Below, piece by piece: positions 48,868 through 60,501 of a DNA stretch of 64,000 nt. Both the position numbers and the translations under genes were made by a program. Location of the stretch: assembly GCA_030248215.1 (NCBI GenBank), contig JASANG010001433.1, positions 62,001 through 126,000 of the forward strand. Reading direction: 5' to 3'. Every line of letters starts with the position of its first letter. Position 1 is the first letter of the stretch. The DNA is from Enoplolaimus lenunculus (Eukaryota > Nematoda > Enoplea > Enoplida > Thoracostomopsidae). The notes beneath the pieces were generated by a model that saw only the letters and a list, made by a program, of their open reading frames with translations, was not told the origin of the DNA and did no database searches.

Positions 48868-51151
48868 TAGTGATGGGCATCGGATATTTTTTCATATCCC
48901 GATATCCGGCCATTCTTGCCGGATATTTATCCGGATATCCGGATATCCGAAATGACATTTTCTATTTCGGATATCCGAAACTCGATTTTGTGTTTATTGA
49001 GTTTCCGAACCTCAATTTTTGTTTCTTAAGCGCTTGTTTTAACTTGTTGCTCTAAAGGAAGTACCCTGACCCTCAAGCAAATTGATATGAGCATAAAAGA
49101 TACAATTCAAAAAACGGTATTTATTATGCCAGTACATAGGAGTCTGTATCTCTAATAACACTTCGTAAGCGCATAAAGTTCCTAAACCCTAATTAGAGTT
49201 CATAAATGTCAATTATTCCTAATTGTAGCGCATAAATGACTCCAGAACCAAATAAAGCTGAGTTCAAAACTTTTAAGCGTAAGTTTTCAAAATACGTCCC
49301 TAATAATAACCTGCATTATGGCTAAAGCTTTTGATACAAGGCAAATATACATTCAATTCAAGGGTTAGTTACAATACCGGATATATGTGTAACGAACTGT
49401 GTCGGAGGGCGGGATAAAAATAAATAACAGTCCGTAACCGAATAACAGGGGGTACCCTCTGGAGAGGTCAAATAAATATCATCCCCCCTTCTTATTCGGG
49501 TCACTACAGTATTGTTACACAATTTAGCGATATTTGGCAAGGATAGCACCAAAGAGACCTAAGGCAGCCATGCCCAACCCTCTTTGAAACCAGTTTTATT
49601 AAATGTACGAGCATCAAAAAAGCAGAACACGAAACTTATTGAGACGAAATAGCAACGGATTGCATCCAAATATATAATGATACATAATTAACATGCTGAA
49701 CAAATAGCTAATTTCCCGCAAACGATAGAGTGATGTGATCATTAAACTTCAAACTTTACGCATTCTTTGCGAGTTTCAATCAAGCATTTGAGATCGTTTC
49801 ACTGGCAGACTGGAGAACGATGCAATTAGAGACTGGTAGTCTCAGGCGTATGTTTTGACTTACGCGTAGACTTAGTAGGCACGGCCGTATAATTAAAATA
49901 ATCCACAATTTCGAATATTGCTCCAATAAACTACAATTAACTGAAAATGACTAATTTCACCTTATCTCTAATGAAATTGACCAAATTTTACCTCAGCAAG
50001 GCGTATCCAATCCACAATAGATACTTGGATACAGAAATTTTTTCGTCAGCTCCAGCCAGGGTTGTTTTTCCGGAAAAAATTATGATCAGAAAAAAATGAA
50101 TTTTTTCCTTTTTTTCCGGAAAAAAATTTAAGAAATGGAAAAATTCATTCTTTGTCTGAGTGATCGGTTAGCCCTCCCTTAGCAGCCGTCGTTTGCACAA
50201 AAAAGCTTGTAATTTGAAAGTTTCTGCATATTTGAGCTTCTGATGACATCCTGTAATCATTCCATGCACAAATCTGAATTTTTGAAAAATTCGATTTTTA
50301 AGGCCACAAGTTCCCCCTGTGACCCAAAAATTTTTTTGATAAGTTGGATAAATTATATATCACCGACTCGTTTGGGAGACGTCTGATTGGAAAATATTTA
50401 TCAATATTCGTCTTAGCTCCGCAACCTGTGTCAAATGGTATATAATTTGTATAATTTTTCGACAAAAACATTTTGAGTCCAGTGGAGAAATTTGGAACCT
50501 TAAAATTCGAATTTTTTAAAAATTTCAGTTTTGGCATGACCGGAGGAGGTCATCGGAACATCAGAAACTCATGGGTGGAGCGAGTTAAACAAGTCACGCT
50601 TGTTTTTTGTAAGTATATATTAAATCCCGATATACTTTTGGGTTATTTCTGACAGCGAAGCCTTTCAATTGCTACAACCTCGCGAGCAAAGCGACGTTGA
50701 AGCTAGACGTATTCTTGTGTTAAATCACAAGGTAAAAGCAAGCTTTCAATTTTGAGCACCCTAACTTTGGCCGCCCCACTGTCGACGAAACCTGGTGAGT
50801 GAACCGAACAAGTTGCATATGTAGTTTTATATCGAATCTCATATCAAAGTTTCAATTCTGAAATTCATTCATTAATTCATATTCTGCAATTTTCGCGTTT
50901 TTCGGACTTATTCTTTGTTCTGGTGGACATATACACACGGTCACTGTTAATGTGTTGCATGAAAATTAGTTAGATGTCAGCTAGAAACGTTATTTTATAC
51001 CATATTTACTTACAAATTATATTTAAGAATCGTTTATGCAAATTATTCCAAAAATTTTTTTAGAAAAAGCATTTCGGATATCCGGATATCCGGATACACG
51101 TTTCATTTATTTTTCATATCCGGATATCCGGATATCCGGTGCACATCTATA
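48868..51151. mobile_element. Non-autonomous hAT element with GGATATCC arrays
   Basis: 2284 bp. The ends TAGTGATGGGCATCGGATA and the complement of TATAGATGTGCACCGGATA are flanked by GTCTGCAC and GTTTGCAC, an 8 bp duplication with one change. Just inside both ends are arrays of CCGGATAT and GGATATCC (48890-48975 and 51070-51140), plausible transposase binding sites. No transposase frame remains in the interior. A Tc1/mariner-type MITE sits inside it at 49115-49509, so the hAT insertion is the older of the two. Confidence 0.85.
49115..49509 (-). mobile_element. Tc1/mariner-type MITE nested in a hAT element
   Basis: Matches the copy at 33087-33518, including GTCAATTATTCCTAATTGTAGC and GTACCCTCTGGAGAGG-type blocks. 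The right end TTATTCGGGTCACTACAG is intact and followed by TA. The left end has diverged and its exact start is uncertain. Confidence 0.75.
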
Positions 51152-51737
51152 GTTTGCACCAGCAGTGACTTAGCGAGCTAAGAGAGTGAGATGTCACACA
51201 TGCGTTAATAATGAAATGGATAATGTGTGAATTGCTCCGAAAGGGCAAAATTTTTCAGACAGTGCTCATTGGTTTTCTCGGGCGCTTCAGAAATGCTCCA
51301 GGCCATCCTTTAGGAGATGGAAGAGCGTAAAGTAAGTGAAATTTAAAATTTTCAATTCTCTGGGTAACTATTCAACAATTACTTGTTCTTATCTTTTTGT
51401 CGCAATAAAAGCTATAGAATGTCCATAAAAACCTGATTTCCATTAAGGCATTTGATGGATTGTTCAGTTTGGAAACTTATGTTACCGTCGGGGTGGAGTG
51501 TCGTTGAAAATCATAGTCTGCAGCCTGCGCTATCTTTGATGGCAAGTAATAAATACAATGATGTCGTACCAAAGCTCTTTGAAAACACTAACGGGTCGCA
51601 GTTTTTGAGTGAACGTCTCCGGCTTCTTCTTTAATTGGGTAGCTAGTTCAGTTTTATATCGAAGGGACATATACTATTGTTAAGACGGCGTAAATTGAAA
51701 ATAGTAAAATATAGCAGGGACTGGTGTACCGAGAAGC

Positions 51738-52347
51738 ATGTGAGACATGCTTGTCCATTATGTGCACATGCAATATAGTGCAGTGCACTGTATGTATGCT
51801 AGCTGGCAGCATACGGTCGACACATTGTCGACGAAAAATGCAGTTGGAGGGGCGGGCTACATGGCGTAGTGGTAGAGTGCTCGCTTAAGGATCCATAGGC
51901 TGAGAGTTCGATCCCCGCTCTAGCCCGCTTTTCCAGCTGCTTGGTAGAAAGGTCTGATGTCCCTCAGTTCCAACCTAGACTGACATGGGGGTTACGCCGT
52001 GAGCGCAATGGCAAATTGCCGCGCTATGAGCACGGTATCCAGTGGAAAATAGGATGGATGGTCAAGGGACGACCTTGTTGAAAATAAGGGCATGTAAGAA
52101 TGTGAGACATGCTTGTCTGTTATATGCACATGCAATATAGTGCAGTGCACTGTATGTATGCTAGCTGGCAGCATTCGGTCGACTCATATAGTCTACAAAA
52201 AAGCAGTTGGAGGGGCGGGCTACGTGGCGCAGTGGTAGAGTGCTCGCTTAAGGATCCATAGGCTGAGAGTCGATCTTCGCTCTAGCCAGCTTTTCCAGCT
52301 GCTTGGTAGAAAGGTCTGATGTCCCTCAGTTCCAACCTAGACTGACA
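51738..52347 (+). repeat. Tandem tRNA-derived SINE (two units)
   Basis: Two copies of a unit with a 362 bp offset, starting ATGTGAGACATGCTTGTC at 51738 and 52100. Each has a tRNA-like head: 51854-51926 and 52218-52287. The heads carry A-box-like TGGCGTAGTGG or TGGCGCAGTGG, and the first has a B-box-like AGTTCGATCCCC. The acceptor arms pair over 6 bp in copy 1 (GGGCTA/TAGCCC), but the T stem does not pair, and copy 2 has lost a B-box base, so working tRNA genes are unlikely. Both continue into a shared tail (CCAGCTGCTTGGTAGAAAGG). Confidence 0.7.
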
Positions 52348-52768
52348 GGATTTATGAGGTTCGTCACGTTCCCCTAGATGACTCCGAGACCAGTTTCAGA
52401 TTTCACTTTTAGGTCCTTAAAATTTGGTATTCCCGGTAAAAATTTTCCGGAACCGGAACGTGAAAAATACCGGAACCGGAATTCCGGTTGCAGCCTGAGG
52501 TGAGCACGATTTGAAAAAATATCGCGACGGAAAAGCTAGACACTATAGTTTTTTACTCAAGTACAGAACTTCAGTTTGAAACGGATACGGATATCGGTTT
52601 TTCCTCCGGATATTAAACCGGAACCAGATATCCTGTCGCACCGTGGATGTAGCAGCGGAATAATTTTTGTTATTTGACAGGTAATGTTTCGAATTGTTAA
52701 ATTCTGACTTAGGAATCTGAGTCAAGTCAGTTTCGTGAAACACGGTCGATAGCGTTTGTTTGTTATTT

Positions 52769-55700
52769 ATGGCGGCAGCCGCAGACAGTGTTAATTCTGC
52801 CAAATTCAGCGTGAACTCGTTGCTGACCACGGAATACGACTGCTTTCCTGTACGTTTAACAGAGTCCTAAAACAATGTTTTGATAAAGACATCTTAAAGG
52901 AAATTTCTAGAATTTTACAAAACAGTTTTAATTGAAATTTTGTAGAATTGTAGCTGATCACTGTGTTGGTGAATTGTGTATTTGTTTGCTATAGAAGCAT
53001 TTAAAGTGCTGATATACTTAAAACATCCATTTTTTGTTTGTAGTCACGTCCAATTCCATGCACCAATAAAAATTCAAAATCGCCTGCAAAACACCTGTTG
53101 CGATCCGAAACTGCTCTAATGTCTGCAACCGATGCAACAACCGCTAATTCGAAGTTCTCTCAGCTGACTAGCTCGACCGGCTTTAGCAATGTTACGGGCA
53201 TACAGAGAAACTCAAAAGAAATGTCGGTGTCAAAAACGATTTCTAATACTAGTGATTGGCCATCAAGTGATAAAAAAAGAGTGCTTGAATGTGAGGAATC
53301 GAATGAAATTGTCCGGAATTGTAAAAACGGTGAATTTCTGACATCTAACGAGCTTTATGCGGTAGCTGATAAAGGTGCAACTCCAAAAAGTTTAGATAAA
53401 GAGGTTGATTGTCAACAAGGTTCATACAGTGATCAAGTCGAGAGTGATGCTGAATTTTTGAAGTTGGCAATTCAAACCGCCAAACGATCTATTGGCGACA
53501 GATGTTCAATTTGGGCACCTTCTGAAGAGCAAAAGCATTTGTTCAGAGTGATTTTTAGTAGAAAACGTTAGTTCTTTTTGTCACTGATTTTCAATAACAA
53601 TGGTGAATGGTTATTCCTTTCTGGAATTATTCTTTTATAAGTTTGATGCGTACTGTTTTGGTTTCTTCTTATTCACGGGATGGAAATTGAACTTCGTACT
53701 TGCTTCACTCTTTGACCGTTTTCCTTGAAAAAGTGGAAACATCTAAACAACTGGTTTTTAGGATAGTTGAACTATATCGTATCTTAACGTTTTATTTTAA
53801 TGGTAATTGCTGCTCTTGTTATTTTAGGTATTGCTCAGCCAGAAGTAGTTTGGTTTTTGAATAACGCGCGGATTGCATTCCTCGAACGATCTCGGGTTCC
53901 TGGTCAGTTGTGTATTGATTGGTTGACAGATTATATGAGTGAATTCTTTACCGCTTCCGTTTCATATTTTGAAGAAATATCTGCAACACCAGGATCAAAG
54001 ACATATACCACTAGTGACGAGCGTTGTATGCCAATTGTGCTCGGACCAAATCAGATGGGGACAGGAAAACAGCAAAATCAGGAGGATTTTGACGAAACGG
54101 CAAGTGTACATTCCAAAGGATTGAAACCGCAACAGCGATTTATGGCTGACTTGGAAGATGCGCCTTTGCTTAGATGGGGACTTGCAGTTTATGATGTAGA
54201 CGGGAGCGAGCGATTTTTGTCAAGACAGGAAGTAAGAGGCCACTTTAGTGTACACCTGTTAATTAATGATAGGTATTCAAACCCACAAACTGTTGCAATT
54301 GCGGATCTTAAAATAGGCCGTTTGAGGATACGGGCACTATATTTAGAAATGTAGTGCTTTGGTAATGGCTATGCATTATTGGCCCGGGCACCACGGCTTC
54401 TGGCCAAAAATCGGACGTGCAGTGGTATGCAGGTAAACGGTGCTATGTATAGAAGATTATTTAATCTTAAGTCGGTTAATTTTGGAGACGCATCTTTGTT
54501 TTTGGTTCCGTCCAAACATTGCTTTGTTTCCAATTTTTACAGCACTTTTGACTGCTTAAACGCGTATTCCTGATTACCCACTTTTTTCAGCTATTTTAGT
54601 GGCAAGAAAATTTTAAGCTTACTAAACCCACTTTCTTGGTTGTGCCTTTATTTTATTTTATGCCGTTTAGGGGGAGTTGAAATCGCAACATTCTGGCGTC
54701 GATTTAATTGCAGAAGCTTCTGATACTGCGTACTATGCACTAGCTTTATGGGGCAAATATTTATGGCAACGGCCGTTTTTCCCACGCCACCCGTCAGTAT
54801 ATCAAATTAGAGTGCCTACGAATGAAAATTGGTCAACTTCTATACTTGCTGTGCCAGGTATTATTTTTATTTTTAAAGGATGAAGTTTCGGGGGGCTCCG
54901 TAGTTATTGAGGAGCCCTCACATCAGAGTTTTGGCTGCTCCAACCCCTCCTCCGGTTGACTTCCACATTTAATCCACGCCATAGACACAAACATCATTTA
55001 CCATTTTAATTTGGTGTGTTTGCATCAGGGTGTTACCGCGTAGCAAAAATACCGGAATCCGGATGCTGATTTCTTCCGGAGCAGAGTTTCCGATCGCATT
55101 TTGGTTTGCATATACATGGTTTTAAGCCTTTTTAGCAGCACTATTTTGCAATTTTTTTAAAATTTTGTCGTATGTATTATACTTTACAGAACTAGTCGAA
55201 TGTCTTCAGTTGGACGGTGATTCCATTGCGTTTGTGTTTTCAAAGCGCCGAGTCTATTTTGTTGGATCGAACGATCATTGTGCACTGGAAATGTTGCGGG
55301 ATTTGTTGCATGGATCGCGACAAAGTTCAGATTTAGTCTCTTTGATGCCGCTACGGTTGACCACTTCAGAGGATGGATATCCGATTTGGGTGCCTTTTGC
55401 TGTAAACGTCCATCTCGGTGAGTTTTTGGATATTTCTTAGGCTGAAGAGCGTCTACTGTTTTGAGACCCTTACTCATATTTTTAACTCTGTGAAGCATCT
55501 ATTATTTGATAGCAGTTGGGCTCTATTGCATGTAAAATTATAAATGCGTTAAATTTCGAAATGCACCGTTCATTATTATGGTTCAAATTTTACACGACTT
55601 GTTAGCACCTGTTTGTATAATACGCGCTGCACACACGGATGGCATAACCAGATATTCAGTTCTGACTCCGGCAAAAATCGACATCGGCTTCAGTGTTCTA

Positions 55701-58700
55701 CAGTGCCACACATTTATAGACCAGTCGTAGTAGGACTGCATGTATTGAGCGAAGCTCTAACACACTAAAGCAGTTAAGCTAATATGCAAATTAGTTATTA
55801 TCTAACTATTAATTTATTGGTTTTGGAGGTTTGTAAACAATTTATTCATATTCCTCGCACTCAAAAACCCTTCAGTAACCCTAAGAATTTGAGAAATAAT
55901 TTTAAAAAACCGTTATTTAGGCTTACGAATTAAACTAATATGCAAATTAGCTATTAGCTAACTATTCGAAAATGGGCTTTGAAGGTTTGTATACAATTTA
56001 TTTAGATTTCTCGCACCCAAAACCCATTGTTGCTGAAATTAGATTGCTTGTAACCCTAATAATTAGTGAAATATTGCAAAAACGCCTAATTTAGGCTCGT
56101 TAATTATGCTTATATGCAAATTATCTATTAGGTAACTACTGAATTATCGGTTTTACACGTTTGTAAACAACTTTTCAGATTCCTCGCAGCCAAAAACCTT
56201 CAGTAAACCCAAATAATTATTGAAATAATTTAAAAAGTCCTAGTTTTGTCTTGTCAATAATATGCAAATTAGCTATAAGCTAACTATTCAATTATCGGTT
56301 CAGGAGGTTTGTAAACAAGTTATTCAAATTGCATGCACCTAAAACCCTTTAGTGCTGAAATTATGTTGCTTTTAACTTGAATAATTTGTGAAATATTGCA
56401 AAAAGTCCTAGTTCAGGCTTATGAACTATGCTAATATGCAAATTATCTATTAGCTAACTACTCAATTATCGATTTTGGAGGTTTGTAAACAGTCTATGCA
56501 GATTGCTCGTATCCAAAACCCTTTAATGCTGAAATTGGATTGCTTCTAAGTGTAATAATTAGTGAAATAATGTAGAAAGTCTTAGTTTAGGCTTTATTAA
56601 TTATGCAAATTAGCCTGTAGCTAATAAACGGCTTAAAATTTTAAAAACCCAATGCGAGGTTAACACCCAGGAAATTTGGCTTTCAAACAAAAAACTTATC
56701 AAAATCGGTTCAGCCGTTCCTGAGATTCTTTTCGGACGGACGGACGGACATACGGACGGACGGACATCCACCTTTCGACCCCAGAGTGCAAAACATAAAA
56801 CGCTTTGCGAAACTCACAGCTTCGCTCAATGAACAATATAAATAGGCGATGGGTCGGCGTTTTGCATACTGTTTGCAGTTGAAATCTACGACAGTTGCTT
56901 TTCTATACTTGCACAGCATGTATGCATCATTGTTCATTTGTTTGAAAATCTATGGAAAGATTAATTTCAGATTTTAACCGTCTGGCATATGGCCGTTAAA
57001 ATGTCTGGTTTGCTATGTCTTATTTTTGAAAAATTTGCAATAGAAATTTCCAGGGATGGGAGTCTCAGTCTCAAGTCTCGAAAATTCCTGACACTCGCGT
57101 AGTCTCAGCTTTTAAAAAGTTCCAGGTTCATAAACTGAAACTCCGGTATCGATGCCATCCAGGAGTCCCAGTTATGGCAAATTATTGATTAATTCTAAAT
57201 TATTTTTATATGAAATTTTTATGCTGTTTCGTAACATTCATATATGTGTTTGACCGAAATTGATTTAGTAGTTGCTTTGTTTCAGAGCATGCTAGATTTT
57301 AATTTATCAACAAGTGATTGAGCATAGCTCACAGTTTTTAGTAATGCTAGTCGCGTATAATAAAAGTTGGCGTAAGTAGGGAAATGTGGAGTAAGCAACA
57401 GTTGGGAATTGTGATGAATCAATATAATATACTCTCTGGTAAATGTGTATTTATGGAATTTCAAATATAAAGTTTTTGGTGCAAAATCCTGTGATATTAA
57501 GCTTATCACTATCAGTACGTACGTAATAAGATTTCTGCGACAGTGCAGTTTTTATTATGTGATATCGGTCTGTCTTTCTGATATGTGATTGTGTGTATTT
57601 TGTGGAAAATAAATGAATATACCGAATTTACGTTGTTTTCTTTTTCAATCTTGTATTGTTAATGTTTTTGAGCGGAATGTGACCATCGGGATTCGTGATT
57701 TAGAATTTTTCTGAATGATTCGGTATTGATGCAAAAATTTCTGAGACTGTCAAAAAGTCTCAAGTCTCAGTGTTAAAGACCTTAAGACTGTCTCAGTCTC
57801 AGTTTCAACGTTTTCATTGATACTCCCATACATGGAAATTTCTGAGCATATTTAAAATAGTTGATTTTTAAAGTTGATGTTCGCCATGACTCAAATTTAG
57901 GAAACTACTGTGCACTGTGTATTAACCAGGGTGAAGCCGGAATTCGGTTTCCGCATTTTTTACCTTCCGATTCCGGCATTTGATTGCTTGTTTTAGATTC
58001 TTTACCGAATGTCAACAATTTTGCTCAATTGGATGAATTAGACCTTCAAGCAAAATCAAACGCTCAGCTTCGTGTAGAAGAATTGATTCTGAAAAATTAC
58101 CAACAACTTGACGGTAAACTTTTTGTGTTATTAACGAGGAAGGTACTGCTTGATCAGGGTGCAGAACAGCTCTGAATTATACTGCAATCGGAATCTCAAC
58201 TGGAAATATACTGACAGAACTGCAAATAAATTTGAATAACTGCGAATAAATTTTGTAGATAACTGCAAATAAATCAGATTAGAAACTGTAGGTGTTCAGT
58301 TCAGGATCCAAGCACTGGCCCGTGGGAGCGGTCATAATATAGTGTTGTTGACAAGTCAAAAAATCATATATTCAAATTGTGATATGCATTCAGTGATGTT
58401 TTACGTGCTTCGATTCTGGTTTCTGTTGAAGTTTGGTTGCACCTGAGTCCATTGGAGATTTAGACTGACTTTAACGTTGAAAGCAATATAGTTTTGTTTC
58501 TATGAACCAAACTTGAAATTTAGAACTGTGAATCGTTTGAAACCCTGGCGCAGAGTTGGACTCTTCCTTATTAAAATCATGGTCCTGGGGCAGCTCTATT
58601 ATAAACGATGAAAAATTACTATTTCGATTCCTAGTCTACCTACAATCGGTGTCAGGACTGGATTTAAATCGTAATTGTGATCGGAATTGAAATTCCGTTC

Positions 58701-59066
58701 GCACCATGCCTTTGATTCTTTCGTAGCAGGACCTCTAGTTTTTGTCTTATTTTATAAAATGATTGCTTGTCTTTTATTGGCCGGCCATGACTTTTGCAAC
58801 CTTGTATTTAATTACTCCCATCTGTCAAATTATATAATTGTGGACTTTTTCTAATTTATTTACAGTCGGTTTGTTTAGGGTTGTGTGTTAACAACAGTTG
58901 TTGGTTGTGCCGCAGACCACAAGATCCAGTTTTGCGCTTGAAACGCTGCAATCGATGCAAGCAAGCGCTGTATTGTAGTAAAGATTGCCAAACACAAGAC
59001 TGGCACGCTCATAAGCCCTACTGCAAACGGCTTATTGTGCGCTCTTCGAAGGTCAAACAAGAGTGA
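52769..59066 (+). CDS. MYND zinc-finger protein, family unknown
   Basis: Seven exons giving about 588 residues: 52769-52849, 53044-53566, 53828-54231, 54674-54857, 55190-55417, 57997-58142 and 58866-59066. Phases agree throughout. The C-terminal MYND finger has all ligands: C534, C537, C550, C553, C559, C563, H571 and C575. MYND fingers bind short proline-containing peptides in partner proteins. Residues 28-200 are Ser/Thr-rich and probably disordered. Residues 200-500 look folded (PLLRWGLAVYDVDG, DTAYYALALWGKYLW, VYFVGSNDHCALEML), but I cannot place them. The end of exon 3 is the least certain: GTAAGA at 54232 keeps phase, while the frame stays open to 54354. Long introns 5 and 6 hold a 1.1 kb repeat and a hAT element. 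AATAAA lies at 59309-59314. Confidence 0.82.
55720..56830 (+). mobile_element. 1.1 kb element with internal tandem repeats, copy 1
   Basis: In intron 5 of the MYND gene. It starts ACCAGTCGTAGTAGGACTGC with ATTGAGCGAAGCTC close behind, and ends TTCGCTCAAT, so ATTGAGCGAAGC recurs inverted near both ends. Inside are about five units of 150-175 bp, each opening with ATGCAAATTAGCTATTAGC; shorter units alternate with longer ones that add a TGCTGAAATTAGATTGCTT segment. A GGAC repeat (56738-56765) and CTTTCGACCCC follow. No protein is encoded. The same element lies inverted at 62612-63705. Confidence 0.8.
57051..57834. mobile_element. Non-autonomous hAT element with GTCTCA arrays
   Basis: 784 bp in intron 5 of the MYND gene, flanked by perfect 8 bp duplications GAAATTTC. 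The ends are CAGGGATGGGAGTCTCAGTC and the complement of CATGTATGGGAGTATCAATG. GTCTCA/TGAGAC arrays lie just inside each end (57060-57115 and 57740-57805). No transposase frame. The exact duplication suggests recent insertion. Confidence 0.92.
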
Positions 59067-59308
59067 CAGAAGGCGTCGATTGTGATACCGTTTTGATCTG
59101 TATTCTCGAAATACGTGTGTAGCATCTAATCGTCAATTGGTGATAGGTGTTTTAAGTGTTGAACTTGTTTTATTTGAAGTTGATGCATTCTGACAGACGG
59201 GAAGTAACTGCGGTTTGGAGGTTGTAACCAGTAAGTTTTTGTCGTTTACTTTGGCACACGTGAACTAAGAGTCGGTATGTCTATTATAATCGTGTTTAAT
59301 TGTATGAC

Positions 59309-59314
59309 AATAAA
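59309..59314 (+). terminator. Polyadenylation signal of the MYND gene
   Basis: AATAAA about 243 bases after the MYND stop codon, the first canonical signal downstream, followed by T- and GT-rich sequence. It probably sets the mRNA 3' end. Confidence 0.55.
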
Positions 59315-60186
59315 ATGTTTTTAAATAACGAGTAGCACGCCGTGCGTTGGTATTTTATGAGTCGCTTTGCGTCTAAAGTTATTGGGTCGTACGGTGTATA
59401 CAAATTATATTATGAAATATCATTGATTTTCGGCACTGTCTTAGTACTCCTTTTTTGAAAAATGCATTGCTAACTGACAATAGATGCTATTGCCATTCTA
59501 AAATACGTATTTTGTTGTTTAAACTTTAGACATGTCGTGATGATAATACTTTTTAATATTTTGTAATTACTGTTTGGAAATTGATGACTTGGGCATAGAT
59601 GGAATAATGTTGTAGTTGTAGAAGGGTTAGATTTGAACGCGTGTTGCAGGTTTGAGTTTGAACAATAGTAGAACCTGTTAATGGCATGGAAATTTGCAGT
59701 TGTTTATTTTGCAATTTCAAATTGTTTTAAAAGGGTAATTGTTTTAGGTGTTTTGAAAATAGAACAATACATTTATGTCGTGAAGCTTGAATCATGAAGT
59801 TAAGGGTTTATAGTACCTTATTAAGATTGTTTGTACGATAAAAGTTTTTATTTTACTAACGGTTTTAATTTTTTAATGGACCCGCCTTGGTGTATTGTTT
59901 CTGTTTATTTAGCAACTGGGACAAGGGCGTAGCAAAGCAGGGATTCGGAGCTCAGCCACCTTGAGATTTTACGACATTTTTTCTGTTGTAACGGTGGGTT
60001 CCGGCAAAAAAATCTGCAAACAGGATATGTAGTTTTATTGGTATATGAAAAATGAAATTAGCCAGAAATTAGGTTCCGAACTAAGCGCTGCATTGCATAT
60101 ATCTGCACTAAATGATGCATCAAAGAAAAGCATAGAAATCTCAAATAGATACAACAATCACTTTAAGATTAAAGAAGTATATAGTA

Positions 60187-60501
60187 CTCTCTAAAAACTT
60201 AAATTATAGCTTAACTATGCTAGAATATTAGTTTAAGTAATACTCAAATGGCTGGACGGACTAACTAAGTTAGAAGTTTAACACGAGTTTAAGTAAACTT
60301 ATTTTTGGTTTAAGTAACAAATCCAGCTCAGAAATTATGTGTATTTGAGAGTTCACTAAGCTTAGCTTAAACTAAAAATATGTAAGATTTTAAATTAGTC
60401 TAAGAGTAAACCAACCAGTTAGTTCAGTTAATCGAGAAACTTAGTTTAATACTGCTGGAATAGCGTAAGCTTAAATCAAGTTAGTTTAAGCTTTTAGAGA
60501 G
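60187..60501 (+). mobile_element. CTCTCTAAAA-type MITE, copy 2
   Basis: 315 bp between TA dinucleotides, with ends CTCTCTAAAAACTTAAA and the complement CTCTCTAAAAGCTTAAAC. The interior carries AAATGGCTGGACGGACTAAC and AATATGTAAGATTTTAAA, shared with the other two copies. No protein is encoded. TA flanks point to a Tc1/mariner-like source. Confidence 0.88.

Larger units (their letters stand above)
45419..52768. other. Intergenic, transposon and minisatellite rich
   Basis: No host gene is supported. It holds a hAT transposase remnant, a CGACAA minisatellite, a short TGTGTCC tandem repeat, a dispersed repeat interrupted by a 2.3 kb hAT element, and a tandem tRNA-derived SINE, all listed separately. 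A weak plus-strand frame at 51440-51634 (containing WSVVENHSLQPALSLMASN) has no recognisable family and no matching exons. Confidence 0.55.

Noticed and set aside
51854-51926. Functional tRNA gene
   Set aside because: A and B boxes are present but the T stem does not pair and the unit is a tandem SINE-like repeat.
52543-52830. Minus-strand frame of 95 codons
   Set aside because: It overlaps exon 1 of the plus-strand MYND gene, which has a proper ATG, a GTACGT donor and phase match to exon 2.
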